This document shows positions 1-7,936 of a stretch of 64,000 nucleotides of DNA, piece by piece. Location: NCBI GenBank assembly GCA_009838515.1, contig VXRL01000059.1:124001-188000 (forward strand). Direction: 5' to 3'. The stretch is from Terriglobia bacterium. GTDB lineage: Bacteria > Acidobacteriota > Terriglobia > Bryobacterales > UBA6623. How positions within the stretch are numbered: the first letter of the stretch is position 1; the number at the start of each line of letters is the position of its first letter. The notes under the pieces are model-generated. The model saw only the letters and a program-made list of their open reading frames with translations, was not told the origin of the DNA and ran no database searches. The translations under genes and the position numbers were made by a program.

Positions 1-720
1 CCGCATGTTTTGTGGAAAGATAATCTTCACTGGCGCAGTTGGAATTCTCGTGGGATCCGAATCCAAATAGTATTCTGGCCTATCCTTTCGCATAAATGAG
101 ACAGCAACAGTATGGAGACCATAGTAATGATATTCGACCTCAATGCTGACACGGTCTCGACCTTTTGGAAGACTGGACCACCGTTCAAGATAGTGGGGAT
201 AGACGCCAGCCGCGATCCACTCACAGAGAGCAGTCTTTCCAGACTGATTCAGGCCGACAATGAATGTCAGTCTCGCGAGATCGATCTTGATATTGTTGAC
301 GAATAATGGACTAGAAATGACCCGGACTTCCTTGACCCACTTGGGTTCACTGTCCAAGCCGCGTAGTTCCAGAGAAATTCGATTTTCATGCATTATTTTG
401 AAGATTTGTAATTTTTCTGGTGGGTATTCGTTTCCATCGTTCTTGTCAATCAAGGCTGCATGATCTGGACACAACCAAATCGCGTTTTCTGGCGAACGAA
501 TTTCACTGTCGGTTAGTCCACCATAACCGCGTGGCCCTTTGGGCGCTGCGCTGTAGATGTGAGCGGCTATCCCGATGCACGCGGATTTCGTGCGGTCGAT
601 TCCGGGACCAACAGTTAATCGGTCACAATCTGGAAAACTACACCTATAACCAGCCCGCTGAGCTACTAGGGTTCTAATGGGCTTAGAGAAGCTAATCCGG
701 TTCTTCGTTCTTGAAACCAT
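1..720 (-). CDS. HNH nuclease-like domain fused to P-loop ATPase, partial (runs off left edge)
   Basis: Reading the minus strand from an ATG at 720 gives an uninterrupted 240-residue frame that leaves the window at base 1, so the C-terminus is missing. Residues about 15-110 form a zinc-finger HNH-like module: Cys27-x4-Cys32, an AAHI motif with His54, a GPRG loop, Asn79 and Cys84-x2-His87. This layout is common at the N-terminus of anti-phage proteins, where it serves as a DNA nuclease. A second domain begins near residue 120 with a Walker A motif GLNQSGKT (156-163) in an SMC/ABC-like context. The second zinc pair is CxxH rather than the more usual CxxC. The DNA is clearly less GC-rich than the housekeeping genes, which suggests transfer. 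No good ribosome binding site is visible; the only stop upstream in frame is at 736-738. Function as a defence ATPase-nuclease is inferred. Confidence 0.8.
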   Translation of the reverse strand, partial: MVSRTKNRISFSKPIRTLVAQRAGYRCSFPDCDRLTVGPGIDRTKSACIGIAAHIYSAAPKGPRGYGGLTDSEIRSPENAIWLCPDHAALIDKNDGNEYPPEKLQIFKIMHENRISLELRGLDSEPKWVKEVRVISSPLFVNNIKIDLARLTFIVGLNQSGKTALCEWIAAGVYPHYLERWSSLPKGRDRVSIEVEYHYYGLHTVAVSFMRKDRPEYYLDSDPTRIPTAPVKIIFPQNMR

Positions 721-1420
721 AAGAATCTCGCATTGCTAGGATCGGCTTCGTCTAACGCATGGGCTGCTTCGAAGATACATAGAGATTGTGGTTCAACGAC
801 GTCGTGATTCTACGCGTTTCCCCTTGCCGTAGTTCGGAGTGATGCAGGCTTGCAACAGGTTATCCAGCGAGGAGTTCGGCCTTGTTTCGAAACTCCCCGA
901 TTGTTCAAGATGCGACTGTAGCGAATCCTTGGATCAATAGCCCCTTCGCGTGCGTTCGCACGGCGGTTCGATTGGCAACGGACGCGGTCCAATTGGCACG
1001 TACGAGATGAGCTGTACTTCATACTGCACGCCGTGCGGACGATTCGCGTAATGCCCGAGCTGGCGGATCCATCGCCCGGGCTTCAGCCCGGTCTTCCAGT
1101 ATAGGTGCGCTGCCAGTTGGCCAAGCCGTGTTCGCACGTCCGGGAGGAGAGGCGTTGGCGACTGTGACTTGCACGTGGTCCAAGACCGATCCGCGCAGAC
1201 CGGGTAGGCCGCGTTCGTGCCAGCGCGCGCGCTTTGAGAGGTCAGATCTGCGTCAGGCCGATGAGTTACAGAAGTTCACTGGGAGCCGCGTTGCAAGCGC
1301 GATCGCCGAGATCTTGAGTTGATCCCAGATGAGTGCCGCTAAGGCCGATAGGCAAACGAATCCATCACCGGTGCGGTGAGTATATTAGGGACTTGGGGGG
1401 CGAGATCGGTCGACATCGGT
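721..1420. other. Intergenic region with no supportable gene
   Basis: About 700 bases between the outward-reading HNH-ATPase gene and the restriction operon. Small open frames exist on both strands, but none has a ribosome binding site or a recognisable product. A frame on the minus strand around 934-1137 has fairly normal codon composition and may be a gene remnant. A TATATT box at 1381-1386 could be the -10 element for the restriction operon; if so, transcripts would begin downstream of the GTG at 1376, which favours the ATG at 1421 as start of the next gene. No convincing -35 box is seen. Confidence 0.5.
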
Positions 1421-4400
1421 ATGGCGAGCTTCTTTGAGTCCCCGATCCTGAACTCTCCTTACGAATACCCGTCGTCTCATTGGGAACTCGATGAGAGCGG
1501 TCAGCCGACACACCAAGTTGTAAATCAGCGTCGGCGTGTGTCATTCATCACGCCGATTCCGAAACCGAAGAAGCATCGGCACAGCCAAAGCGAGTTTGTC
1601 TTCGACGACGCTGCGCAGAAACTCGGTGACAGTAGTCAGCAATACAACCTGACGGAGATCATTGACGGCGTTCGCTACGAAGTCGACCGCTGGCGGAAGC
1701 TGCCCGATTCCGCACAGTGGCGAGTTACACCCGAGACGGCCCGGCTGCTCAGACATTGGCGCCACCACAAATTCAGCAATCTCCGCCCTTTCTTCTGCCA
1801 GATCGAAGCCGTCGAGACCGTCATCTGGCTCACGGAGGTTGCGCCGTCGATGGGGAAGCGGGGAAAGCGATTTCTCGATCGGCTAGAGGAGGCGAACGAG
1901 GCGGCGAATCCTGGTCTCGCGCGGCTGGCGCTTAAGCTCGCCACTGGAGCTGGGAAGACCACGGTCATGGCGATGCTGATCGCGTGGCAGACGATCAATG
2001 CGGTCCGCCACCCGGTCAGCCGACGCTTCACCCGCGGATTCTTGGTGGTTACCCCTGGCATTACCATCAGAGACCGCCTCCGGGTGCTCCAGCCCAACGA
2101 CCCGGACAGTTACTACCGGCGTCGCGAACTCGTGCCCAACGATATGCTGAGCGATCTGGATCGGGCGAAGATCGTAATCACTAACTTCCACGCATTCAAG
2201 CTCCGGGAAACGATGGCTATCTCAAAGGGTGGCCGCGACTTGCTCCAAGGTCGTGGCCCCGAGCTGCGCTCGCTGGAGAGTACCGGCCAGATGCTCCAGC
2301 GAGTCATGCCGGAGTTGATGGGCATGAAGAACGTCCTTGCGCTAAACGATGAGGCGCACCACTGCTATCGGGAGAAGCCGGGTGAGGATGACGAAAGAGA
2401 TCTGAAGGGCGACGACCGCAAGGATGCTGAGAAGAATCGGGAGGCAGCGAGGCTTTGGATTTCCGGTTTAGAGGCAGTTAGGGAGAAACTGGGCCTCGCC
2501 CGTGTCATCGATCTGTCGGCGACTCCATTCTTCTTGCGCGGTTCAGGCTATGCAGAAGGTACGCTCTTCCCATGGACCATGTGCGACTTTTCGCTCATGG
2601 ATGCGATCGAGTGCGGCATCGTAAAGCTCCCCCGTGTGCCAGTAGCGGATAACGTTCCGGGCGGCGATATGCCGAAACTCCGCAACCTTTGGGATCACAT
2701 CGGCAGGCAAATGCCTAGAAGGGGTCGGGCAAATTCGAACGACCTCGACCCACTCAAGATTCCGATCACCCTGAAGACGGCACTAGACGCCCTTTATGGC
2801 CACTATGAGAAAACTTTCCGACTTTGGCGTGAAGCGGGCATCGATGTGCCGCCTTGCTTCATCGTTGTTTGCAACAACACTTCAGCCTCGAAGCTAGTCT
2901 ACGACTACATTGCCGGGTTCCATCGCCAGCAGCCCGATGGTTCTAAGACTCTGGAAAACGGACGCCTTGAGTTGTTCCGCAATTTCGACGAGAACGGTAC
3001 GGCGTACGGCCGCCCGCGCACCCTCTTGATCGACAGCGAGCAACTCGAGTCGGGCCAAGCGCTACAGCCGAACTTCCGTAAACTCGCCGCTGACGAGATT
3101 GAGCGCTTCCGCCGCGAGACCGTAGAACGCACCGGCGACCGCCAGCAGGCCGAAAACCTATCTGACCAAGATGTCCTTCGGGAAGTGATGAACACCGTGG
3201 GAAAGGCCGGTCGACTTGGTGGCGCGACCCGCTGTGTCGTCTCGGTATCGATGCTGACGGAAGGCTGGGACGCCAACACCGTCACCCATGTGCTGGGCGT
3301 GCGCGCTTTTGGCACGCAGCTGCTATGCGAGCAGGTGGTCGGCCGTGCGCTGCGGCGACAGTCGTACGATCTGAATGATGACGGCCGTTTGGATGTTGAG
3401 TACGCAGACGTGTTGGGTATCCCGTTCGATTTCACCGCCAAGCCAGTGGTCGGCCCGCCGCAACCGCCGCACTCTGTTGTACAGGTCTACGCCGTCCGGC
3501 CAGAACGCGATGAATGCGAGATTCGATTCCCACGCGTCGCGGGCTACCGTGTCGAATTGCCGAACGAGCGCCTGTCCGCAACCTTCGGCGAGGATTCAAC
3601 TCTGGAACTCACTACCGAACTCGTCGGTCCTTCGAAGACTCTAAACGAGGGAATCATCGGCCAAGGCGTCAATCTTGACCTCGTCCACACTAACAATCTG
3701 AGGCGCTCCACCCTTCTGTTTCATCTAACCAAGCGGTTACTGGAGACGAAGTGGCGCGATTCCGGCGAGAATCCCAAGCTCCACTTGTTCGGCCAACTAA
3801 AGCGGATCACACGTCAATGGCTGGACGATCATCTCCTATGCAAAGGCGGGACTTACCCGGCACAGCTCATGTACCCGGAATTGGCCGACATGGCCTGCGA
3901 GCGCATTACCAATGCCGTGGTAGCGAGTCACCGTGACGAGCGCCCAGTCAAAGCCGTGCTCGACCCCTACAACCAGGTGGGCTCGACGGCCGATGTTCGC
4001 TTCGCTACCTCGAAGAAGAACCTCTGGAAGACCCATCCGCAGCGTTGTCACGTCAATCTTGTGGTCTGCGATAGCGACTGGGAGGCCGAGCTCTGCAGAG
4101 TCGTCGAGGCGCATCCTAGAGTTCATTCCTATGTGAAGAACCAAGGACTAGGGATGGAGGTGCCGTACCGCTACGGCTCAGAAACGCGTACCTATATCCC
4201 CGACTTCATCGTGGTCCTGCAAAACAGTCGCGAGGACGACGATCCGTTGTACCTGATTGTCGAGGTCAAGGGCTACCGCGGGGAGGACGCGAAGGACAAG
4301 AAGGAGACCATGGACACCTATTGGGTGCCAGGCGTCAACAACCTCGGCACGTGGGGCCGCTGGGCGTTCGCGGAGTTCCGAGATGTCAATACGATGGAAG

Positions 4401-4558
4401 CTGAATTCGGTGCCAAGGTGGAATCCGAATTCAACCGAATGGTCAATGAGTTTCGTTCAGCCCGCGAAATCGCAGCGGCGAAACGGTTGGCCGAGCTTGG
4501 TGGGAGCGAACCTGACTTGGAGTACATTCCGCGAAGACGGAGTGAAGTTGTGGAATGA
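1421..4558 (+). CDS. Type III-like restriction endonuclease Res subunit with VapB-like C-terminal tail
   Basis: A 1045-residue DNA translocase-nuclease of the BPTD_3080-type restriction family. The N-terminus (FFESPILNSPYEYP) is a family hallmark and supports the ATG at 1421 rather than the in-frame GTG at 1376. Helicase motifs are intact: Walker A ATGAGKTT at 174-181, DEAH at 310-313, SATP at about 366-369. A PD-(D/E)xK nuclease follows with Pro927-Asp928 and Glu948-Val-Lys950, so both ATPase and cleavage functions should be active. The family-like part ends near residue 1010. The last 35 residues (1011-1045) instead resemble the toxin-binding tail of VapB antitoxins. The stop codon overlaps the vapC start (ATGA), so the two are translationally coupled; the partner methyltransferase lies just beyond. 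Confidence 0.9.
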   Translation: MASFFESPILNSPYEYPSSHWELDESGQPTHQVVNQRRRVSFITPIPKPKKHRHSQSEFVFDDAAQKLGDSSQQYNLTEIIDGVRYEVDRWRKLPDSAQWRVTPETARLLRHWRHHKFSNLRPFFCQIEAVETVIWLTEVAPSMGKRGKRFLDRLEEANEAANPGLARLALKLATGAGKTTVMAMLIAWQTINAVRHPVSRRFTRGFLVVTPGITIRDRLRVLQPNDPDSYYRRRELVPNDMLSDLDRAKIVITNFHAFKLRETMAISKGGRDLLQGRGPELRSLESTGQMLQRVMPELMGMKNVLALNDEAHHCYREKPGEDDERDLKGDDRKDAEKNREAARLWISGLEAVREKLGLARVIDLSATPFFLRGSGYAEGTLFPWTMCDFSLMDAIECGIVKLPRVPVADNVPGGDMPKLRNLWDHIGRQMPRRGRANSNDLDPLKIPITLKTALDALYGHYEKTFRLWREAGIDVPPCFIVVCNNTSASKLVYDYIAGFHRQQPDGSKTLENGRLELFRNFDENGTAYGRPRTLLIDSEQLESGQALQPNFRKLAADEIERFRRETVERTGDRQQAENLSDQDVLREVMNTVGKAGRLGGATRCVVSVSMLTEGWDANTVTHVLGVRAFGTQLLCEQVVGRALRRQSYDLNDDGRLDVEYADVLGIPFDFTAKPVVGPPQPPHSVVQVYAVRPERDECEIRFPRVAGYRVELPNERLSATFGEDSTLELTTELVGPSKTLNEGIIGQGVNLDLVHTNNLRRSTLLFHLTKRLLETKWRDSGENPKLHLFGQLKRITRQWLDDHLLCKGGTYPAQLMYPELADMACERITNAVVASHRDERPVKAVLDPYNQVGSTADVRFATSKKNLWKTHPQRCHVNLVVCDSDWEAELCRVVEAHPRVHSYVKNQGLGMEVPYRYGSETRTYIPDFIVVLQNSREDDDPLYLIVEVKGYRGEDAKDKKETMDTYWVPGVNNLGTWGRWAFAEFRDVNTMEAEFGAKVESEFNRMVNEFRSAREIAAAKRLAELGGSEPDLEYIPRRRSEVVE
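4451..4555 (+). other. VapB-antitoxin-like tail encoded at the 3' end of the Res gene
   Basis: These 35 codons contain AKRLAELGGSEPDLE followed by IPRRRSE. VapB antitoxins that partner this exact VapC subtype commonly end in a segment of the form (A)RRLAxLGG(S/T)xPDLxxxPRRR, which wraps the toxin and blocks its active site. The ribbon-helix-helix DNA-binding half of VapB is absent; Res sequence replaces it. An in-frame ATG at 4439 could in principle yield a free peptide of 39 residues, but it has no Shine-Dalgarno sequence. The similarity is judged by eye from knowledge of the family and not from an alignment. Confidence 0.65.
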
Positions 4559-4926
4559 TCCTAGCTGATACCTCAGTGTGGATCGCACATCTACGTGGTG
4601 TCGAGCCTCACCTGCAGGAGCTACTGGATGCGGGAGAAGTGCTGATGCACGTGATGGTTCTCGGCGAGATCGCCTGCGGTGGCGTACGGAACCGCGAGAA
4701 GATCTTGCGGGATCTCAATGACCTACCTGCCATCACCGAGTGCAAACATGCGGATGTTCTGTCGATGATCGAACAGAATGCCCTGATGCGCCGGGGAATG
4801 GGCTTTGTTGATGCACACCTTCTCTGTTCGGTGCTCGGCTGCCACGGCACCGCGATTTGGACGAGGGATGCCAAGTTGGGTCGGATCGCCGACGATCTCG
4901 GAGTTGCCTATTCTGCCAGCTCATGA
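4555..4926 (+). CDS. vapC: VapC-type PIN-domain ribonuclease toxin within the restriction operon
   Basis: A 123-residue single PIN domain with all acidic active-site residues in place: Asp5 (ILADTS), Glu38 (LGEIACG), Asp86 (GFVDAHLL) and Asp105 (WTRDAKL). VapC toxins are magnesium-dependent RNases that usually cut tRNA or the rRNA sarcin-ricin loop. Its ATG shares four bases with the Res stop codon. No separate vapB gene precedes it; the only antitoxin-like sequence is the Res C-terminal tail. The methyltransferase gene follows after 160 bases, so the toxin sits between the two restriction-modification subunits. The product should be active if not neutralised. Confidence 0.9.
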   Translation: MILADTSVWIAHLRGVEPHLQELLDAGEVLMHVMVLGEIACGGVRNREKILRDLNDLPAITECKHADVLSMIEQNALMRRGMGFVDAHLLCSVLGCHGTAIWTRDAKLGRIADDLGVAYSASS

Positions 4927-5086
4927 CAAGTGAATGGACGGCGAAGAGTACTATCGTGATTGCTGTGGGGCACCTTCGGCACGCCGTTCGTGTTGCAGGA
5001 GTTGAGGGCGCTTGGTGAAACGGTGTGTGATGCACCGCGCCTACTCTGAGGAACGCACACTGCATCCACTAAGGAAGTCCTGATCC

Positions 5087-7882
5087 GTGGCGCGAACTCA
5101 AAAGAAATCCAAGTCGGTCGAGACCCTCACCCACGGTGAGGCCTCAAGGCGCAACATTCCGACGACGGAGTATCAGTCCGTCATGTCGGATGAGGAAGCG
5201 GCGCCCGTCCGCGTGGCCTATGCTCGGCGCAACCGAGATCTCGACCCGCAGCTCGTCTGGCGCGGCAAGGACCAGCAGGACGCGTCGGATCTCGTTGTTC
5301 AGGCACCGCCACTCTACATCCAGGAGAAGGTACACCCTAAGGTCCTGATCGACGACCTCGTGCGGCAGACAAAGGAGCGGCAGGAGAAGGAATCACCATC
5401 GCCGCCGGATCTGTTCGCTGATTTCAATGGCCTGCCCGACGGTGCAGCGCGCACCGAGTTCTACAGTCACGACGCTAACTGGTCGAATCGGATGATCCTC
5501 GGCGACAGCTTGCAGGTCATGGCCTCGCTAGCGGAACGAGAGGGCCTGCGCGGGAAGGTCCAGTGCATCTATATTGACCCGCCGTACGGCATCCGCTTCA
5601 ACTCCAACTTTCAATGGTCCACCACCAGCCGCGACGTTAGGGACGGCAAGGCTGAACACATCACTCGGGAGCCGGAACAGGTGAAGGCGTTCCGCGACAC
5701 TTGGCGCGATGGCATCCATTCCTACCTCACCTATCTTCGCGACCGCCTGACCGTGGCGCGGGATCTGTTGACGGTGAGCGGTTCAGTCTTCGTGCAGATC
5801 GGTGACGAGAATGTTCACCGTGTGCGGGCATTGATGGATGAAATATTTGGAGAGGAGAATTATCTCAGTCAAACCGTATTTAGGAAAACCACTGGAAAGG
5901 GATCACTCTACATTGATAATACATACGACGTGATCATCTGGTATTCAAGAGATGCAAGTATGACAAAATATCGGACCTTGTACTACAAGAGAAAGCCTTC
6001 TGAAGATTCCAACTATCGATATAGCAAAGATCGTGCGGGGGCATTGCGGGCGTTGACGAAGGAAGAACTTAAACACATCGACAGTATAGCAGATGAAATA
6101 AGAGTTTCTGCTGCAAATCCAATGACTTCGCAGTCGTCAAGCACTAGCACACTCTTCGAGTATTCGTTGAGAGACAAGAAATTCTCACCCGGAAAAGGTG
6201 GGTGGAAAACTAATCTGGAAGGAATGCAACGTCTCTGTCGAGCATCACGCTTGTATGGAATTGGGAAAACGCTTCGGTTTGTACGACCTTTCTCTGATTT
6301 TGATGTCCAATCATACAACGATATTTGGGATGACACGAGACAGAGTGGGTTTGGTGACGAGAAAGTTTACGTTGTTCAGACTGCAACGCGAGTGATTGAA
6401 CGCTGCATCCTGATGGCCACGGATCCGGGCGACCTCGTGCTAGACCCAACCTGCGGCTCCGGCACCACAGCCTTTGTCGCTGAGCACTGGGGACGGCGCT
6501 GGATCGCCATCGACACATCTCGCGTAGCCCTAGCGCTGGCTCGGGCGCGCATCATGAGCGCTAGATATCCTTGGTATCTGCTCGCCGACAGCCCAGAGGG
6601 GAAGCGGAAGGAGGGGGAAATTACGAAGTACGCGCCCTCCAATACTCCCACTCACGGTGACGTCCGCCAAGGCTTCGTTTACGAGCGCGTGCCCCACATC
6701 ACTCTCAAGTCCATCGCCAATAATTCCGAGATCGACGTGATCTGGGAGAAGTGGCAGAAGATCCTGGAACCACTGCGCACGCAACTCAACGCGGCCCTTA
6801 GTGAAGACTGGGAGGAGTGGGAGATTCTCCGCGATGCCGACGAGGACTGGCCGGACGACGCTACGGCAGCGCACGCCAAGTGGTGGGAGGCACGGATTGC
6901 TAGGCAAGAGGAGATTGACGCCTCCATCGCCGCTAAGGCAGACCACGAATATCTCTTCGATAAGCCCTATACCGACGATGCGCGGATCCGGGTCGCTGGC
7001 CCATTCACAGTCGAGAGCTTGGCACCGCACCGGATGCTGGCGGTGGACGAAAACGACGAACTCTTCTCCGTCCTCGCCGATCAGAAACTCGGTTACGGCG
7101 AAGCCCAGAATTTCACGGAGATGATCCTAGGGAATCTCAGGACTGCCGGAGTGCAGCAGTCGCACAAACAGGACCGCATTACGTTCAACTCGCTAGTGCC
7201 TTGGCCCGGGCACTATGTTTGCGCCGAGGGCCGCTACGTGGTGGGCGGAGTCGAGGCTGGCGCTACGCGCCGTGCAGGAGTCTTTATCGGGCCAGAGTTT
7301 GGTACCGTTGCGCGGCCTGACCTCGTCGCCGCGGCACGAGAGGCCGCCGACGCCGGGTTCGACGTGCTGGTCGCCTGTGCTTTCAGCTACGACGCCCACG
7401 CGGCGGAGTTTGAGAAGCTGGGACGAATCCGGGTACTCAAGGCGCGCATGAATGCCGATCTGCATATGGCCGGCGACCTAAAGAACACCGGCAAGGGCAA
7501 CCTGTTCGTCATCTTCGGCGAGCCTGATATCGATATCTTGGACGACGGTACTGATAAGATTCGAGTACGTATCAATGGCGTGGACATCTTCCACCCCAAC
7601 ACCGGCGAGGTGCGGAGCCACAGCGCCGATGGTATCGCGTGCTGGTTTGTCGACACCGACTATAACGAGGAGAGCTTCTTTGTTCGCCACGCCTACTTCT
7701 TAGGTGCAAACGATCCGTACAAGGCGCTCAAGACGACTCTGAAGGCCGAGATCGACCCAGATGCCTGGGCCACCCTCCGGAGCGACACGTCCCGGCCGTT
7801 CCCCAAGCCCGCCTCCGGCCGCATAGCAGTAAAAGTCATCAATCACTTGGGCGACGAGGCAATGAAGGTGTTCCAGTTCTAG
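5087..7882 (+). CDS. Type III-like site-specific DNA methyltransferase (Mod), beta class
   Basis: A 931-residue modification subunit. The catalytic DPPY motif (residues 164-167) comes before the SAM-binding DPTCGSGTT motif (453-461), the order of beta-class N6-adenine or N4-cytosine methyltransferases. The GTG start at 5087 is preceded by AAGGAAG at 5071-5077. Between the two motifs, bases about 5833-6395 (residues about 250-436) fall to roughly 40% GC, counted by hand on two lines, while flanking parts are about 60%. This is the target-recognition region and appears to have been exchanged. The C-terminal 450 residues are a family-specific extension that probably contacts Res. It protects host DNA from the Res nuclease and gives the complex its specificity. 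Confidence 0.92.
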   Translation: MARTQKKSKSVETLTHGEASRRNIPTTEYQSVMSDEEAAPVRVAYARRNRDLDPQLVWRGKDQQDASDLVVQAPPLYIQEKVHPKVLIDDLVRQTKERQEKESPSPPDLFADFNGLPDGAARTEFYSHDANWSNRMILGDSLQVMASLAEREGLRGKVQCIYIDPPYGIRFNSNFQWSTTSRDVRDGKAEHITREPEQVKAFRDTWRDGIHSYLTYLRDRLTVARDLLTVSGSVFVQIGDENVHRVRALMDEIFGEENYLSQTVFRKTTGKGSLYIDNTYDVIIWYSRDASMTKYRTLYYKRKPSEDSNYRYSKDRAGALRALTKEELKHIDSIADEIRVSAANPMTSQSSSTSTLFEYSLRDKKFSPGKGGWKTNLEGMQRLCRASRLYGIGKTLRFVRPFSDFDVQSYNDIWDDTRQSGFGDEKVYVVQTATRVIERCILMATDPGDLVLDPTCGSGTTAFVAEHWGRRWIAIDTSRVALALARARIMSARYPWYLLADSPEGKRKEGEITKYAPSNTPTHGDVRQGFVYERVPHITLKSIANNSEIDVIWEKWQKILEPLRTQLNAALSEDWEEWEILRDADEDWPDDATAAHAKWWEARIARQEEIDASIAAKADHEYLFDKPYTDDARIRVAGPFTVESLAPHRMLAVDENDELFSVLADQKLGYGEAQNFTEMILGNLRTAGVQQSHKQDRITFNSLVPWPGHYVCAEGRYVVGGVEAGATRRAGVFIGPEFGTVARPDLVAAAREAADAGFDVLVACAFSYDAHAAEFEKLGRIRVLKARMNADLHMAGDLKNTGKGNLFVIFGEPDIDILDDGTDKIRVRINGVDIFHPNTGEVRSHSADGIACWFVDTDYNEESFFVRHAYFLGANDPYKALKTTLKAEIDPDAWATLRSDTSRPFPKPASGRIAVKVINHLGDEAMKVFQF

Positions 7883-7914
7883 GTTAATTGAAAGTCAAAC
7901 TTTGAATTAACCTA
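7880..7914. promoter_or_regulatory. 16-bp inverted repeat overlapping a possible leaderless promoter
   Basis: Arms at 7880-7895 and 7899-7914 match at 15 of 16 positions (TAGGTTAATT/AATTAACCTA at the outer ends), separated by three bases. The left arm contains the mod stop codon. A possible -35 box TTGAAT (7902-7907) lies in the right arm, with TAAACT (7924-7929) 16 bases later. The ATG of the next gene is then only 7 bases past the -10 and has no Shine-Dalgarno, so the transcript may be leaderless. The palindrome could be an operator or a bidirectional terminator for mod. Confidence 0.5.
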
Positions 7915-7936
7915 ATTTCTTGCTAAACTGTGCTCC

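Noticed and set aside
4439..4555. Separate short vapB gene starting at the internal ATG
   Set aside because: In frame with Res, no Shine-Dalgarno and no DNA-binding half; treated as the Res tail, although a free peptide is not excluded.
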